A DNA stretch of 64,000 nucleotides from the NCBI GenBank assembly GCA_930367205.1, contig OV884012.1:37711520-37775519 (forward strand). The letters run 5' to 3'. The notes beneath the pieces were generated by a model that did not search any database, was not told the DNA's origin, and worked only from the letters and a program-made list of their open reading frames with translations. A program made the position numbers and the translations under genes. Within the stretch, counting starts at the first letter, position 1. Each line of letters starts with the position of its first letter. Positions 23,166 through 36,195 of this stretch are shown here, piece after piece. This stretch comes from Acanthosoma haemorrhoidale (taxonomy: Eukaryota > Arthropoda > Insecta > Hemiptera > Acanthosomatidae).

Positions 23166-24464
23166 CTGACTATAAGATAGAGATATATAAGAAATTATAT
23201 ATCAGATTATTAGATTATTATTGGCAACTTATCAGATGTTTTCCTAAAATTTATATGTGCAGTAGCTTCATTCTGGCATATTTATCTGTGCCAGAGAATC
23301 TGTACCACAACCTGCATATAGAAATGACCAGTCCCATTTCAGTTTTTTTATTGCTGGGAAGTAATGAAAATATCTTGGCATAAGCCCAAGTCAAATTCAA
23401 GAGCTCGCTCACAGCTATGCAAGTCTCCCCTACTTGCTAAATCGGTCCAATGCAAATAGTCTTTAGGCAAGTCAGGTGCAGTGACCCGTTAAAAAAATTC
23501 TCAAGGCCATGAAAACGTTGCTTAAAAATATGAGTGCAAGAAAATAAATACTCATGTACTAGTTCTCAGGACTTAACTTTATAATTAACTCGATGCCACC
23601 CATATAAATTAACACCTATATAAATTTTAGTTATTTTCATTAATTCTCAGTTGTTTTAAAATAGTTTTAAATGTTTGTTGGCAGTACAGCTTGTTCACGT
23701 CCACTAATTTTCAAAACATTTAATAGTGGTGGGATTATTTACTGGCTTTTAATAATGTGATATCCGTGTAAATAATGACAATACACGTATGGGGTTAGAT
23801 TACTTATAGATTTCCAAAATCGCTACATCAATGAAATGTCAGTGTAATATCGATAAAAAATTGCGTTTTTGTTCGTTCATATTGTTATCTTTGTCACTTC
23901 GTTTTGTTTTACTTTGAATACCCCACTTTTTCTAGGAAAAGAAATTTACCGAACTCAGACCAGTTCATCATGACATATCTAATGAACCTAACATTGTCTT
24001 GGATCCAAACATCATAGATTTACATACTTTGTTCTCTATGTGAGTACATTGCCATACTCAAGCATGGTCCCCTCGGACAGACCTATAAATAACTGTATAC
24101 AAATGATTTACTACCATCCTGTTTAGCAAGCCAGGCAACAGTTAAAGAGTTAAAAACAAAAAAAAAACCATGAACTAATTTACAGGATTAATATAAATTA
24201 AGATTGTAAAATTATGCGAGGCCAATTCATTTGAGGCCGCCCGTCTCTTCACTAATATATATGACTCCCGTCACTGTCAAAACTACGGAATTCACGAAAC
24301 GGTTCGCATTACTAAAGATGTAGAAATTATGGCTTCACAATAAATTATATTGACCCAGAAGTACATTTTATGAAATTTCTTCATCCTGCAGATTGTTTAG
24401 AATTCATCATTGCTCATATAAAATTACTAAAATTAAAATGTAGTTTTTTTTATTTTATTTCTTT
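23166..24464. other. Spacer, nothing recognised
   Basis: AT-rich DNA. The open frame at 23108-23383 mostly overlaps the LINE tail and has no familiar motif. Confidence 0.5.
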
Positions 24465-25190
24465 ATTACAATCTGCCTTATTAGGCAATAAGTAATTGTG
24501 ATAAATGTTCTCATTTATACCATATTTACAATTTTCATTCGATCTCTCATTCATACAGTATTTACAAACAGCCCAGAGACCTCCCAAATCCACATGGTTG
24601 TCTTCACCCTTGCATGCGAAAGAGGAAGTCCCCCACGCTCCTCCGTCAGCCGTGTCACCGGATACAAGCCAGTGGATGCTGTCGAAGTGCCGAGAGCCAC
24701 AGACGCACAGGACATGATTGGAGAAACTGATCATTGCCAGGACTCGCACTGTTACGCCTTTATAGCAGTTCACGAGGCCACTGCCGGTTCAGTCTCCGAG
24801 GAGGATTATAGGGATGAGTGGTGCAGTGCAATGACTGTGCTAGGGGATTAGGGTTGTTGGATAGGCTACTATGGAATTTAATGAATTTGGAAGGGATGAG
24901 TTCAATAATGTAGGGTATATTAAGATCGTTATGAAGGGTTTTGTTGCTGACGTGATAAGGGACATTTACTATTGTTCTCAGGCCTTTTGATTGGAAGGAT
25001 TGGATACGCTTGATGTTCGACTTTTTTGCTGTCCTGCATAGTCGAGATGAAAGCCTAAGTACCGTACTATCTCGGATACAGGGAGAGGAATAGAATTAAA
25101 ATAAACTAGTCGGCAAGGCTTGCGACAGAGAGGCTTTTCCCTATCATCATTTTTACGATGGCATTTACCAGTGCAGTGCCACATCTTGGC
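24465..25190 (-). pseudogene. J1 LINE 3' part with internal deletion
   Basis: The minus-oriented 3' tail and UTR occupy 24465-24840. RT C-terminal coding is visible from about 25030 to 24840: 'KRIQSFQSKGLRTIV', a 'VSNKTLHNDLNI' block, 'PNPLAQSLHYSSHPYNP' and 'RRLNRQWPREL'. From about 25185 to 25035 the frame gives 'KPCRLVYFNSIPLPVSE' and 'IVRYLGFHLDYA'. At about 25032-25040 'LGFHLD' is joined directly to 'QQKSRTSSV', skipping the 'LYRLLQRTSHLSIENK...WTYGIEIW' segment present at 16640-16770. It is a dead internally deleted copy that shares the 'gtcgagatgaaagcctaag' block with 12555. Confidence 0.85.
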
Positions 25191-26440
25191 TCAACCAGTT
25201 CTTAGCGTTATGTTCTAGGTGTCATTAACACCGCTGAGAAACCAAGCCATTTTTAAGTTTTTAATTATTACCTGTTCTAATTACAAATAAGTGCTGAATT
25301 CCAACAAACGATGGCAACACTAGACTCACATTTTAACCACTACGTAGTATAATTAATTAATTAATCGGTTTATTAGTTATTATCAACATACGATAAATAT
25401 TGTAATTTATAATAGCCGTTTAACGAAAATACTGTTCGATTGTCGTACGGTAAATGGTTGGTTGGGTTCATCTGCTTATTACATTGAGCTGCCTATAACA
25501 AAACTATATAAAATCTGAGAGCAATGCATATCTATTCTATATATTTTTATGTTTCGTTTGACAAAAATCATCATGTTTTTTTACTTCTGAGAGTGATAAC
25601 CTCATTTTCCCATTCAATTTATCTCTGTCCATTTGAATTTCATAGCAGGCGGGCGCCAGTAACTTCAGGTTTATGCAAGTGTTTCCAATACATAAGGCAT
25701 CGTACAATGGACTCCATCGATCTATTTAGACAAGGTTTGAAATAGTCTCACCTTGGAACATTCGAGCGACTGGTCAGATTCCTTAATGCTGCCATTTTTT
25801 CGCTCCTGTTGTTGTTTGTTGCATGCATGGGAAGTTTATTCTCTTCTATGTTGTTTTGTAAAATATCATTGATGTATTTGTTTAGTCTAGTCAAGTTAGG
25901 TAATGTGAAATGACCTTAACGGATCGCCTGTACCAATGCCTACACCTCACTCCAGCCTGCTTGCCTTTGTATAAATGAGATCTAGTCCATGATAAGAAAA
26001 CGACTTCTAACTGCTAAATTATGAACTTCCGATTTCATTAGTTCTCATTGAAATGTCTCTGTTGAAACAAAAACGAGAAAGATAGAGTTGATCGTAGTAG
26101 TCATCTGGTTTATTATGACCCCCATTACTCTGTAGCTGCTGCTTGATAATGCCAATAATACTTCCATCTTTCATTCGCACCGCCCTATTTTTAAGAAAAA
26201 TCCAACTTGAAATGGATTTGGTGAGAGGGGTTTTAAGGTGTTTTGTCTTGGGCGTGCATATGTGCCTAGGCCTTCTTACCTCTTCCAATATTCCTTTATA
26301 TCATTTGGTTTGCTGAGTCTAGAACCGATTTACTTAGCTGCTTGAGTTTCGCCGTAGTGTTCAAAAGCCTTTGTTTTACTCCTCTTTCAACATCCAATAC
26401 TTCTTGTGGCCATTAGTGTCACCGGTATCTATATAGACTG
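25191..26440. other. Spacer, nothing recognised
   Basis: AT-rich DNA. The minus-strand open frame near 26019-26288 has no known motif. Confidence 0.5.
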
Positions 26441-26442
26441 CC

Positions 26443-26530
26443 TTGGGCTGTGGGAGAGGGGGGCTGGCTAAGACGTCGGACTCTCGCGCTAATGATGCAG
26501 GTTAGAATCTCCCTGTAGGAGTTTATTTTA
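26443..26530 (+). repeat. tRNA-like SINE head or degenerate tRNA
   Basis: A GC-rich island in AT-rich DNA contains 'tggctaagacgtcgg', which resembles a Pol III A box. About 35 nt later comes 'ggttagaatctcc', which resembles a B box (GGTTCGANTCC) with a small stem-loop around it. No convincing acceptor stem pairs with the 5' side, so a functional tRNA is unlikely. An AT-rich tail follows, as in tRNA-derived SINEs. Confidence 0.45.
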
Positions 26531-26880
26531 TTTCTTGATAAAATTATTTCCATGAATGCTACTCACTATCAATGGTAACCTGGTGCTAATTCCAACCTCA
26601 CATTTGTTAGTGAACTTCTGAAATTTAGGCTGATTGTTTTGTGGTCAATTTATAGTCTTCTTGTTGATGTCAAGCTCGAGGAAGTTAATCAGACGTTAAC
26701 TAGGATATTTGAGGTAGTTAACCAGAAATTTCGACCGTATTTAATTTTCACTTTTTACTCGTTCCCTATCTAAGTTTCCGTTCTTTCTTACATTTAATTA
26801 ATATTATTACGAATGAGCTGGTTTGCATGGCATGTTAAGTTTTTCTTTTGTATTAGGTTCCATTCTCTCATTTTTTTTCA

Positions 26881-27780
26881 GCGTTCTTCAACCTCTCGAA
26901 AGAGGTATGTCGGACCACTTTTCATGATTCCATTCTGGAAGTGTTGGAAACATTTGGCTGTATTGTCAGTCAAGTGGGTAAATAGCGGGGCACCGTACAG
27001 CAGAGCTGACCGAAGGACACATTTATATATCATCAATTTGAGACGAAGCGACAAGTTAGGTGAAGTTAGCAAGTGCGATAGCCGGTAAGACCTTTGTCGT
27101 ACTTTTTCTATTTTATTACTAAAATGAGTAGAGAAATGGAGATGCCTATCCATTTTTATACCCAAATAGTACATTGAGAAAGCTGGTGAGTTCTCTTGCC
27201 CTCCTATGCTATACGATTTTGGCAAGGATTTTTTTCCCTTTTGGAGGGAGAAGATTACGCAGTTTGTCTTCCCGGCGTTTACGCTGATGTTTAACATGCC
27301 CAGTCTGTCACTGATAACGTTACAAACTGACTCGGCGTGTGTAAGAGCTCTTTGTGCACTCATGCTGCTGCTGTAAACCGCAATGTCGTCGGCGAAAGCG
27401 ATTACAGTAGCTTTCTGATAGTTTGTCCCAACAATTTCAGATGTGTACATACTGAAAAGAACCGGAGACAGAACCGCACCTTGAGGAACTCCACAAGTCA
27501 GAGGGAATGGGTTAGAGAGGCAATCACCCACCCACCCGTACGCTCACCGAACTGTTATTCAACGAAACCAATATGGTATATAGCTGCTCTGGGCATTCCC
27601 AGTCAAAAAGCTGTCGGCACAGCATCCTGTGGGACACTGAGTCGAAAGCCTGCGTGCAGTCCAACGAGATCATAGCAGTTCCTGTATTCTTGTTGATACC
27701 GAGGGTGGCACAGTTCATTTCCATTCTCTCATGAAAAGCAAAACGCATCAGTAACAATGATTCCAAATGAGGTTGTCGGG
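26881..27780 (-). pseudogene. F2 LINE reverse transcriptase, largest fragment
   Basis: Two minus-strand open stretches overlap slightly. From 27766 to 27524 the reading includes RT motif A, 'MISLDCTQAFDSVSH', with the first catalytic Asp. From 27531 to 26878 it includes 'CGVPQGAVLSPVLFSMY' (motif B), the active-site box 'FADD' in 'VIAFADDIAVYSS', the thumb region 'YLGIKMDRHLHFSTHF' and 'SLRLKLMIYKCVLRSALLYG'. The two are in different frames with the shift at about 27524-27535, just before 'GDCLSNPF'. All RT catalytic residues are therefore present but split by one frameshift. The 3' end is cut at 26881, after 'HFQNGIM', next to a T-run. The Jockey/CR1-like affiliation is by resemblance. Its C-terminal part overlaps the fragment at 42347-42790. 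Confidence 0.9.
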
Positions 27781-30779
27781 AAGGAGCATTATCGGAGAGT
27801 TGGTGGAGGTAGGGACAGAGTAGCTGAAAGTGGTTACGGAAAAAAACGGTTGAGAACAGTGGCCTGGAATAACCTGATCATGCTGAAAACGAAATTTGAA
27901 AAATTATTTCCTATTTTTATTTATCGTTAGTTATTGATTTCATATTCTTTGTCTGCGCTGGTTAAAAATGCCCGGACATATCTCGAGCATAGGTAGCTGA
28001 ACTATGATTCTAAACGCTCCCATATCTAACCCAAGGTTCACATCACTGAACATAAGGTGTCATTGCAAAAGGGGTTGGCAGGACACTTTACTTTTTCTAG
28101 GACCTAATGTCCTAGTATGTCCACTGGCCAATAAAACAGCCCCTATTTGAAGCCAACTCTTGATTCTTATGCATATAAACGGTCCGGCATAAATAGAAAT
28201 AACCTTGAACAAGATATGGGCCGAGAACACGAAGTGGACGCACTGCTAACGTTTTAAGAAAAAACCTCGTCCAGTTCAAGCCAGCAACACTGAAGAACAG
28301 AAGATAAACATATGAAAGTTGCTCTCATCATAGAAATCTTTAAGGGTGCTGAAATTTCTTGTTTGATTATTTACTGGAGTCTTGTCTGGAGACACATGAT
28401 CCTGTTAATTATGAAGATGAAATAAATTTATTGGCGTTGCGATTTGAATACAGACCTGTCGGATCATAAAGTATGTGCATGAGTTCTTATGTAAACCACT
28501 ACAATACAAAAACATTTGTATTTACTGGTCAAACATGGCTCCTTGTATTGAACATAAGGTTGATACTTAACTTGTATTGGTTATCCTATCAAAGTGTAAG
28601 TATTATTCACAACTAATACTTGAAACACTTGTTCACTTTTGCGTACTTTGTTTTTTAGCTAATGTTGCTAATAAAAAAATCAAGGATGCATCGCCCAATT
28701 AAGGGATTCGTTATCGATGCGAATTAGATTTTATTGATTATTTTAATAACGTTTGGTATTAATAGTCCACTAAAGCCCCGAAATGCAATATTTTAGAAAG
28801 TACAATAAAAAAAACAGTACTTGTGAGTACACGATTTATTTCAACATCTATATAAACCTTAGTACCGCTATCGGACCTGAATTTCGATTTAGCGGTAAAC
28901 ATAGCAGACCACTGTGCTACGTGTTTTTATGGTGTTTTTTTTTCAGATTTTGGGACAACTAAATCTCCGTAGATACCTTACTCTTATCTTACTGCTGAAA
29001 AAAACGTACTTGTACGTAAAAAAAAAAAAATTACTTTATATTCGCTTCACACTTTCCAGACTCGTCTAATTCATTCAAATATGTCTTACGTTTTTTCTGT
29101 TAATAAAATGCTGATATTTTTTTGTTGTCGGTTATTTTAATTGCATTTGTTCAATGAGTGTTAGTTTGGTTAAAATTTCACAAATGTCTGGCCGTAGCCT
29201 GCTGGAAAGCTGAGCTTCAACTAATTGCCTATTTAATTTTCTACTGACATGTAATATATGAGGTCTCTACTCCCTGTGGTGCCTAAACAAAATACCTCCT
29301 CTAAAATTATAATACCTACCAGTGGCATGAACATGACGTGAGACTGTTAATACGAGTTTTGAATGGCAGTTTAAATAATAATTATTACTAAGGACTTCAA
29401 GATATCCAATTATAATTTCTACTAAAATTGATAGAATATTTCTTTAATTTCCGGGGATTCGATTAATTAATGACCCCCCATTATTATTTATTGGTTTCCT
29501 TTTATTTTTAATATATTTTTCTCGAACGGAAGTCCCTTATAAAATATTTTGCTTTTAAAATATATTTCGGGGATGGTTACAGTTGTGAACGTAATGCTGA
29601 TGCCAGGTTTGCTAATTTTTTGTAATTGTATCTCAAAAAGATAACACGCCGATTAAATACTGTTAATTAGGATGTCTTCTAATCTTTAATTCCATGCCTC
29701 CAGGTTGGGCAAGATGACTGAATGACCTTAACAGATAGAATAGTGTAACACGAGGTTCTGGTCTGGTTTTGAAAAAAAAAACAAATAAATAAACCCTAAA
29801 AACGATATTTTATCTGTTATTTCCTATCACTAGTGGTAGATTTCAGCAGCTTACGACTAATGTTAGGTGAGGTTATGACGTTGATGGAAAATGTGCTGAA
29901 ATGGGCTAAACTCGAAGCAGTCCCACGCACATGTCACTTCTCTCGGTCGTCTGGCCTCGATTATCTGGGGATTACCCATGGAAGACTATAAGTTATTAGT
30001 TTTATTATACAATCTACCAGTCTGCGATCTGCGATTGCACAAACGGTAATATGTAATTGCTCTCCAAACAGTAGTTTCAGGTAAACATAATGCACGGGCC
30101 GCATATATTTGGCTTAGGCCGTCTTTGAACAACCCCGGCTACTTGCTCAACCTTCAAAACAATTTTTTATAATAAATAAAAGATAACTTTAAAAATCCTT
30201 TTCCTAAATTTTTATAGATCAGTTACACAATAAATCAATTGAAATTTTTTATAACCCGTTATCACCCAGAAAAAAATTAAAAGCTAAAATTATATGTAAA
30301 AAAAATTTTTGTGCTCCAGAGTAGTATTTATATGTTTCTATCCCTTCAATTCCATCAAAATTTTATTCTGAAGGATCCTCGTTACCTGCCTCAGCCCAAA
30401 ATCAGATCCATTTCAGGGACAGTACACACCTCTACATGATTTTTTAAAATAAATATAATAATTATGACAAACTACTGGTAATTATTAAACAAAATACTTT
30501 GTTTGATTTTATATTCATTGAAAATACATTTTGAGATAAAAAAAAACAGACAAGCTTTACGTGAACAGAAATTTGTTAATTAAAAAATAGATGTTCAGTG
30601 CTTCTAAAAGGTATAAAATTTGCTGTCAATGCAATATACATACGGCAAGTTATATTGAAAAAAACAAATATTCTAAAGATGTTAAATAAGGTACTTTTTC
30701 TTTAGCGCGTTAGAATTTGTTATAAACATTGGTAAAAATGTAGTTTTTAAAAAGAGAACAAAGGTAAGAGTTAATACAC
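27781..30779. other. 3-kb AT-rich spacer
   Basis: No coding region, tail, terminal repeat or RNA gene recognised. It contains poly(A)/poly(T) runs, for example near 29019-29030. Confidence 0.5.
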
Positions 30780-31005
30780 CTCGCACGCCAGTAGAGGAAT
30801 TGGGCCCGTTTTGTACCTCAGATTTTCCTCCTCATACTTCCCATATCACATTTTCACCAAGATCCAATAAAATTATGCAGCAGTAATTTTTAATATTTAA
30901 CAATAGTACAAGGATCCACTCATTTCAAATAATTTCTCCTTTATTTCCCCCTTATTCCTCATTTTCAAGTTTGAGAGCTTAGAAGAAGAAAAAGAAAAAA
31001 AATTA
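30780..31005 (+). repeat. Probable F4 LINE 3' UTR fragment
   Basis: The end of this stretch ('aataatttctcctttatttc', 'aagtttgagagctta', then an A-rich run at 30982-31002) resembles the 3' terminus of the F4 element at 56200-56272. The upstream part is C-rich like the F4 3' UTR. Similarity was judged by eye over about 80 bp. Confidence 0.45.
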
Positions 31006-31531
31006 ATACACTTTTAAAATGTTTGTTTTGTTTTTATGATTACATTTGTTCTTGCCCTCATAAAGATATTGCTTGGGATCGGAAAATCAATGCCTTTCGG
31101 GCTCTGTAATTAATGCAACATAATATTTGGTCTTATACGAAATATTTGTCAGTGATTTTAGACCGGCTTAACTTGTATTTTATTTCTTCAGGATGCAGGA
31201 GCTTGATTTCAAGTGGGCTGTACCCGTTGCTAAACCGATCTGGTTCGTTGAAAACAACTACTGGAACCAATTCCGATTTTGTGCAATCGCTTGCTCTTCC
31301 TAGTCTCTGCGCAGCCTGCTTCACTATCTTTATTTTTTATTTATTTTTTTTGAGAATGGAAAAACCTACTGTTGAGGTTGAAATCTGAAATGTCCCTATA
31401 TGCCTGTGAAATTATGTGACTTTAAAATATTTCATTCGAATTCGACATTAAGTATAGAAGATTTTCTTTATTAATGTTTTATAAGTATAATGGAGAATGA
31501 ACAGAAAAGATGAAAAGAAGATTTTATAAAA
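31006..31531. other. Spacer with an unassigned GC-richer patch
   Basis: Around 31190-31325 base composition is closer to coding, and both strands are open (minus 31324-31133 and plus 31113-31388). A possible 3' splice site, 'tatttcttcag', ends at about 31192. I do not recognise either translation. Confidence 0.35.
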
Positions 31532-31535
31532 CTGT

Positions 31536-32387
31536 TGTCGGGTCGTCACGAGGGGGGTGCCTAGTTACCCTAGCCCTGGTAACGAAGTGAGGGTTGATTA
31601 GGCTATGACCTGGACAATGGTTTCATGACGGCCTTACTATCTGACTCCATATTTGATAGGCATGTGCCCCGACAATGCACTATGTTCAGGAGAAGAGGTA
31701 TAGGGTAGGTAGTGTAGGTAGTTTGTGTGGTCTTGGAATGACCACGAATTCACACTCGGTATCTGAGGGTAGGCGAAATCCGTCCGGATCCCAAAGGCGA
31801 GTGTGAACCGGAGAGAGAGAGACTGGATTGCCGTGGGGAACACTGCTCGGTAAATTTGGAGGGCCACGACAAGCGTTGTCCGCGAGGGAGAGGTCTCTCC
31901 CAAGGAGCTGCTAGTTTTAGCGAGGCGAAGGCAGAGAATCCCACTAGGAGAGTGTGGAGTCTGACAAGGCCGGACTAAAACATAGTGAGGTTAGGAAGAG
32001 AGGTCCAGAGGTTTTCATAAATAAGAAGGCCAATTCTTGAACATGAGTGCAGCCGCAAGTCACCAGTTAGAGAGTCGTCGGGAGAATGATTATCAGGCCG
32101 AGATCTGGTCCTACTTATAGTCAGTGGTGGCTCGTTAGATCCAATCATGTTCCTCGTTATTGTACCCAATGAGATCCCAGTATGCGGTGGCGCTTTGTTC
32201 TCGGCAGCCCCAGGCCTGGCCTGGGTAAGGGTTTCCAGTCCCTAACTAATTAACTTGCAGCTGCGTCTTTTTTATTGTTTACAACATTAACAATGACTTA
32301 TGGTTTGGTAATGTTATTTACATTTGTTAAAATTAATTTACAATAGAGTATAGGGTGATTTATCTTATGTAGTTAGCGGTCGCTACA
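31536..32387 (-). mobile_element. Solo LTR (852 bp) with 4-bp target duplication
   Basis: On the plus strand the unit starts TGTCGGGTCG and ends GTCGCTACA, so on its own strand it runs TGTAGCGACC...CGACCCGACA, with the TG...CA ends of an LTR. It is flanked by CTGT at 31532-31535 and 32388-32391. Two further copies lie at 40695-41587 and 63087-63957. No primer-binding site or gag-pol sequence adjoins it, so it is a solo LTR left by recombination. A 4-bp duplication suits Ty3/gypsy-type integrases, but without internal sequence the superfamily is open. Confidence 0.85.
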
Positions 32388-32391
32388 CTGT

Positions 32392-33529
32392 ACTAGCTAT
32401 TTCTTTGCAATCGTTTAGGGAATAAAATAATCTATTATATATTTTCATCTATAATGCGATGTTTAATATGCTTAGCTGTTCTGGTGGCACTAAGATTGTT
32501 TCCTTTAATTTCTGTTTGTGCAGCGTCTATCGTGGTTCTACTTTTAACCGACTCTCTGTGCATTTTAAAGAATTCCTAACGTGACTTCCTGTCCATCAAC
32601 CCCGGGACCTTTTGTAATTTCAACTGTGGAGTCGTGTCGAAGGAGTTTAGAATTTGAATACGTGAGTGCGCGTGTCTGTGTGGGATTCTGAATACTTTTT
32701 CACTAGGTACATGAATGATTTTTCTATTGCATCGCCATCCTATAGGAGGTCCCAATCCGTTCAGCCATCTCGAATATTTAATACTATATAATATAAAGGT
32801 AGTACCCGAAATCGACCCAAAAACTGAAACACATCTGTGAAAAATATAGCTCAGCTGGTCTATATGTGCTTTATCTGCTGGGGTCAACCCTGTTATTAAA
32901 ATAAATATCAGCAAAAACAAAACTACTGCTAAGGCTAATGTTTTTAATTGTTTAACGGGATTTTAGAAATCCGCAAATGGTGTTATAGGTGATCGCTAAA
33001 AGATGTATAATGAAAAATTATTACACCCAACGACTAATACAGACTCTTTCAGGGAAAAAAGCAGAGGAGAGGGTATCACCCCCTTGGGAATTCTACCTGG
33101 CTAATTCAACAGATAAAAAGGTGGTAGGGAACATTTTTAACTTAGAAATCATTGATGAATTTTACTCGGGGCCGCTGTAATGCTAAAATTACGTCTTGAA
33201 GTAGATTGGACCTTGTAGAGTAGTACACACATACTTCCGGCGAGGATGCGGTCGATTTTTTTAACACTCCCTTCGATGCCGCACCCGCAGGTGAGATCTC
33301 TCAGGCCATTGTTGGCTATTGAGTACGCAATTGAGGCGGTATGGAGGGTCTAAAAAAGTATCTTAAGACTTAATTTTGTCTGCAAATTGTACTGCAAGCT
33401 CCTCAAATGATTTAACACTCATCCATAAGTAATTTAAACTTATCTTCGTTATCTCCCCTACCTGGAAAAGACGAATAAAACCTTCCTCCTAAAATTCTTA
33501 AATATGTGTGTCAGGCACACATTGTTTGT
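32392..33529. other. Spacer; unassigned GC-richer patches
   Basis: The patches at about 32570-32760 and 33230-33360 have mixed composition, but their translations on both strands match nothing I know. Confidence 0.4.
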
Positions 33530-33835
33530 GGAGAAAAAGTACATGATAAGTATTGCAGGTAGTTTATGTGGTCTTGGAATGACTATGAGTTCACACTTGG
33601 TATCTAAGAGTATACGAAAACCATTTGGATCCCAGGCGAGTGTGAACCGGAAAGGGGCAGACTGGACCACTGGGGGAGACGCTACTAAGTACTTTCTGTA
33701 GGGCCCCAGAAGCCGTCGCCTGACTGAAAGTGGTCCCTTCCAAGGATATGCTAGTTTGATGGGCAGAAACCAGAAAAATCCACTGGGAAGGCTGAAATCG
33801 CCGAGACTAAAGGTAGCGGGTTAGTTGTATAAATA
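33530..33835 (-). mobile_element. Diverged fragment of the same LTR family
   Basis: It follows 31690-31985 with many substitutions: 'gtagtttatgtggtcttgga', 'gagttcacacttggtatct', 'cgagtgtgaaccggaaa', and so on to about 33835. Both ends are missing. It is visibly more diverged than the three complete LTRs, suggesting an older insertion or a sister subfamily. Confidence 0.8.
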
Positions 33836-34802
33836 AAGATGTAATACAAATGTAAATAAGAGAGTCGTGTTCACTTCAAGTGTCTGATTTTGACTAAATT
33901 AAAAAAAAACAACAACTTATATACGCATATTCTACGTACATAGGCGTGATGAGAGGCCGGCTTATTCTGACAAATCAGGAAAGCCGTTATTCTGATTAAT
34001 CTGGGGTGACTATACCCCTAGTGAGCTCTTCCAGTGTTGGAATCGTGAATGGTCCCATTTCTGTATAATGAGGCTATAATTTTATTGATATAAAAATATG
34101 AAAAAATAGGTGTTTTCTGGTTCGTGAAGAGGATAACATCTATTTTTCACTGGTGAAGTTTGTACAAGTACATAGTTTAATGTTTTTCACGGCTATCATT
34201 GTAAGCACCTTGCTGTTTGTGATTATGGTACTTGGAACGCTTGACAGTATCAGACAATGCGGACATTGTATTAATTAATATGATCATCGGAAACCCAAAA
34301 ATAAGAGCTGCATACTTAACTAATTTTTTCTTATATTTACTGTAACTGTTTCTTAACCAAAATATAAATATAAGCTAAGAATTCGTTGGATGTTTGATTT
34401 GATTTTCAGAGAGATTAAGTCATTTTTACATACGCAATCGTAGAAAAACGCCGACAGACGGACCAAGGGCTGTACCTCTTTAGAAGTAAGCCTCTCCATC
34501 TGTGCTTTACAATCATCATTGTAGAATTGGTGTGGTAATGTAAATAAAATTAGGTGCGTTTAATATCTCAGTTGCTGGAGGATCGTAGTAAATCCAATCC
34601 TCGGTTGAACACAAGCCTATCAAGTATATAATCATAAGGAAGGTGATTGAAGATGACAGCTGTCATAAACATTAAATTGTTTAATGCTTTGATAGGTTTT
34701 TTTCCTCCGATTCCAAGATCTTTTTTAGCATTCGTTCTAATTAATGAGGCGTGCAAGTCCTCCATACAAATTATAAAAGTTAATTTTTAATATTAATTTC
34801 AG
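33836..34802. other. AT-rich spacer
   Basis: Nothing recognised. Confidence 0.5.
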
Positions 34803-34810
34803 AACATTTA

Positions 34811-34880
34811 TCACAATTACTTATTGCCCAATAAGGCAGATTGTAATTTATCATAATAAAGTTTTTATAAAATAAAATAA
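34811..34880 (+). mobile_element. 70-bp J1 tail insertion with 8-bp target duplication
   Basis: It consists only of the J1 terminal hairpin (34813-34844), 'taatttatcataataaag' and an A-rich tail. AACATTTA flanks it at 34803-34810 and 34881-34888, so it is a discrete retroposition event rather than a remnant of a larger copy. Confidence 0.8.
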
Positions 34881-34888
34881 AACATTTA

Positions 34889-36059
34889 GAGTGAGTTTAT
34901 TTGTGAAGATAAATATTGATTTCACTTGAAGGGGATATCTGAATAATCAAACCATAACGATAATATTTTCAGTCAAAAAATTCTCGAAGTTTAATGACTC
35001 ATTACAAGTTTTTTATTTGAGCTTTGGGAAGTTTCTTTCAATTTAAAAATTCAGAGACATACTGATCGATTGTGTATTATATTTATTTTGTAATTATACA
35101 TTCAGAACGAATTAAATAGATAAATGGAACAGTTTTCCGTTGTTTTTATTTTCCACCTGCTAGTGTTCTGATGTTTGCGTTTGTTTGGGTCAAGCCATTG
35201 TTATCTCTAGAACCATTAAAGCTTGGTGAATGTAGATGTTCATTGAAGATATAGAAATTATTAGTTACAATAAAATTTTCGAAATGTTTTCCTCCAGCAT
35301 TAGCTTCCTTATCAAACCTCAATTAGACTTACTATATCTGTCCATACCAAGTAGTATATTTTTATAATTGAATGTGGTTATTATTTTAGCCAAATCTTTA
35401 GCATCGCAGGAGGTAATATTAGCCTATATATGAATTTAGAGCATGCGTTTCGATTATTGTTATATCTCTATCACTAAACTTAGTAAGAAAAATAGCATCA
35501 ACAATTATTAATGATTATTTGTGTAAACGTTTTATAGGTGTCTCTTTGTAATATTATATCACTTGTGGCTTGTGGTATATTTCTTGTTAACTGAATATGG
35601 CTATTGGAATAAATTCTAGAAGCATTTATATTAGAAGCAAGTATATGTAGAACGTTTGAAATGTAAGTGTAAACATTTAAATATTATACTTCGATCCTGA
35701 TATATCTCATATTGGCTATATGAACATATATTTCATATTGAATAAAATGTTTCATATGTTTTAAGTTTGTTGGAAAGATTTTTAAAAATTTATGAAGCAC
35801 GGAATTCATTTGACAATCGAAAGAAAACATTAAGTTTATGGTTAAATTCTGGTGCATTAAATAACGTAGAGAGGCGATCATCTCTCAGCGGGCTACTGAC
35901 AATCATTTTGTGCCTGGGAGCACATTCCCATTTCCTCGTTTTATTTCCACTTCAAGCAGCTTCCTCAGGGACCTCGCTTTCTCTCTGCGACTCAAAGCAT
36001 CTTTAATCGAAGTCTCATAATAAAGCTGTCACTCATAACATCCCCCCTCAGTACTTATA
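34889..36059. other. AT-rich spacer with one GC-richer patch
   Basis: The patch at 35880-36010 is followed by 'cataataaagctgtcactcat'. It might be another 3' tail, but I cannot assign it. Confidence 0.4.
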
Positions 36060-36195
36060 AAACTGCCTTAATCAGTAATTGTAAATAACTCTATGAATGA
36101 AAATTGTAAATATGGTATGAATGAAACCATATGTCACAATTAATTATTTCCCATTAAGGCATATTATAATTTTATCTCAATGAAAAGTTTTGATT
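36060..36195 (+). mobile_element. Diverged J1 LINE 3' tail
   Basis: It contains 'aattgtaaatatggtatgaa' then 'tcacaattaattatttccc', 'attaaggcatattataa' and a decayed AATAAAG equivalent. This is the same order as the J1 3' end at 17390-17490. It is short and 5'-truncated, with no obvious target duplication. Confidence 0.75.

Noticed and set aside
26443..26530. Functional tRNA gene
   Set aside because: A- and B-box-like motifs are present, but no acceptor stem pairing is visible, so it is listed as a SINE-like head.
31133..31388. Open frames on both strands with coding-like composition
   Set aside because: No family recognised, and both strands cannot be judged by reading alone. Recorded as an unassigned patch rather than a gene.
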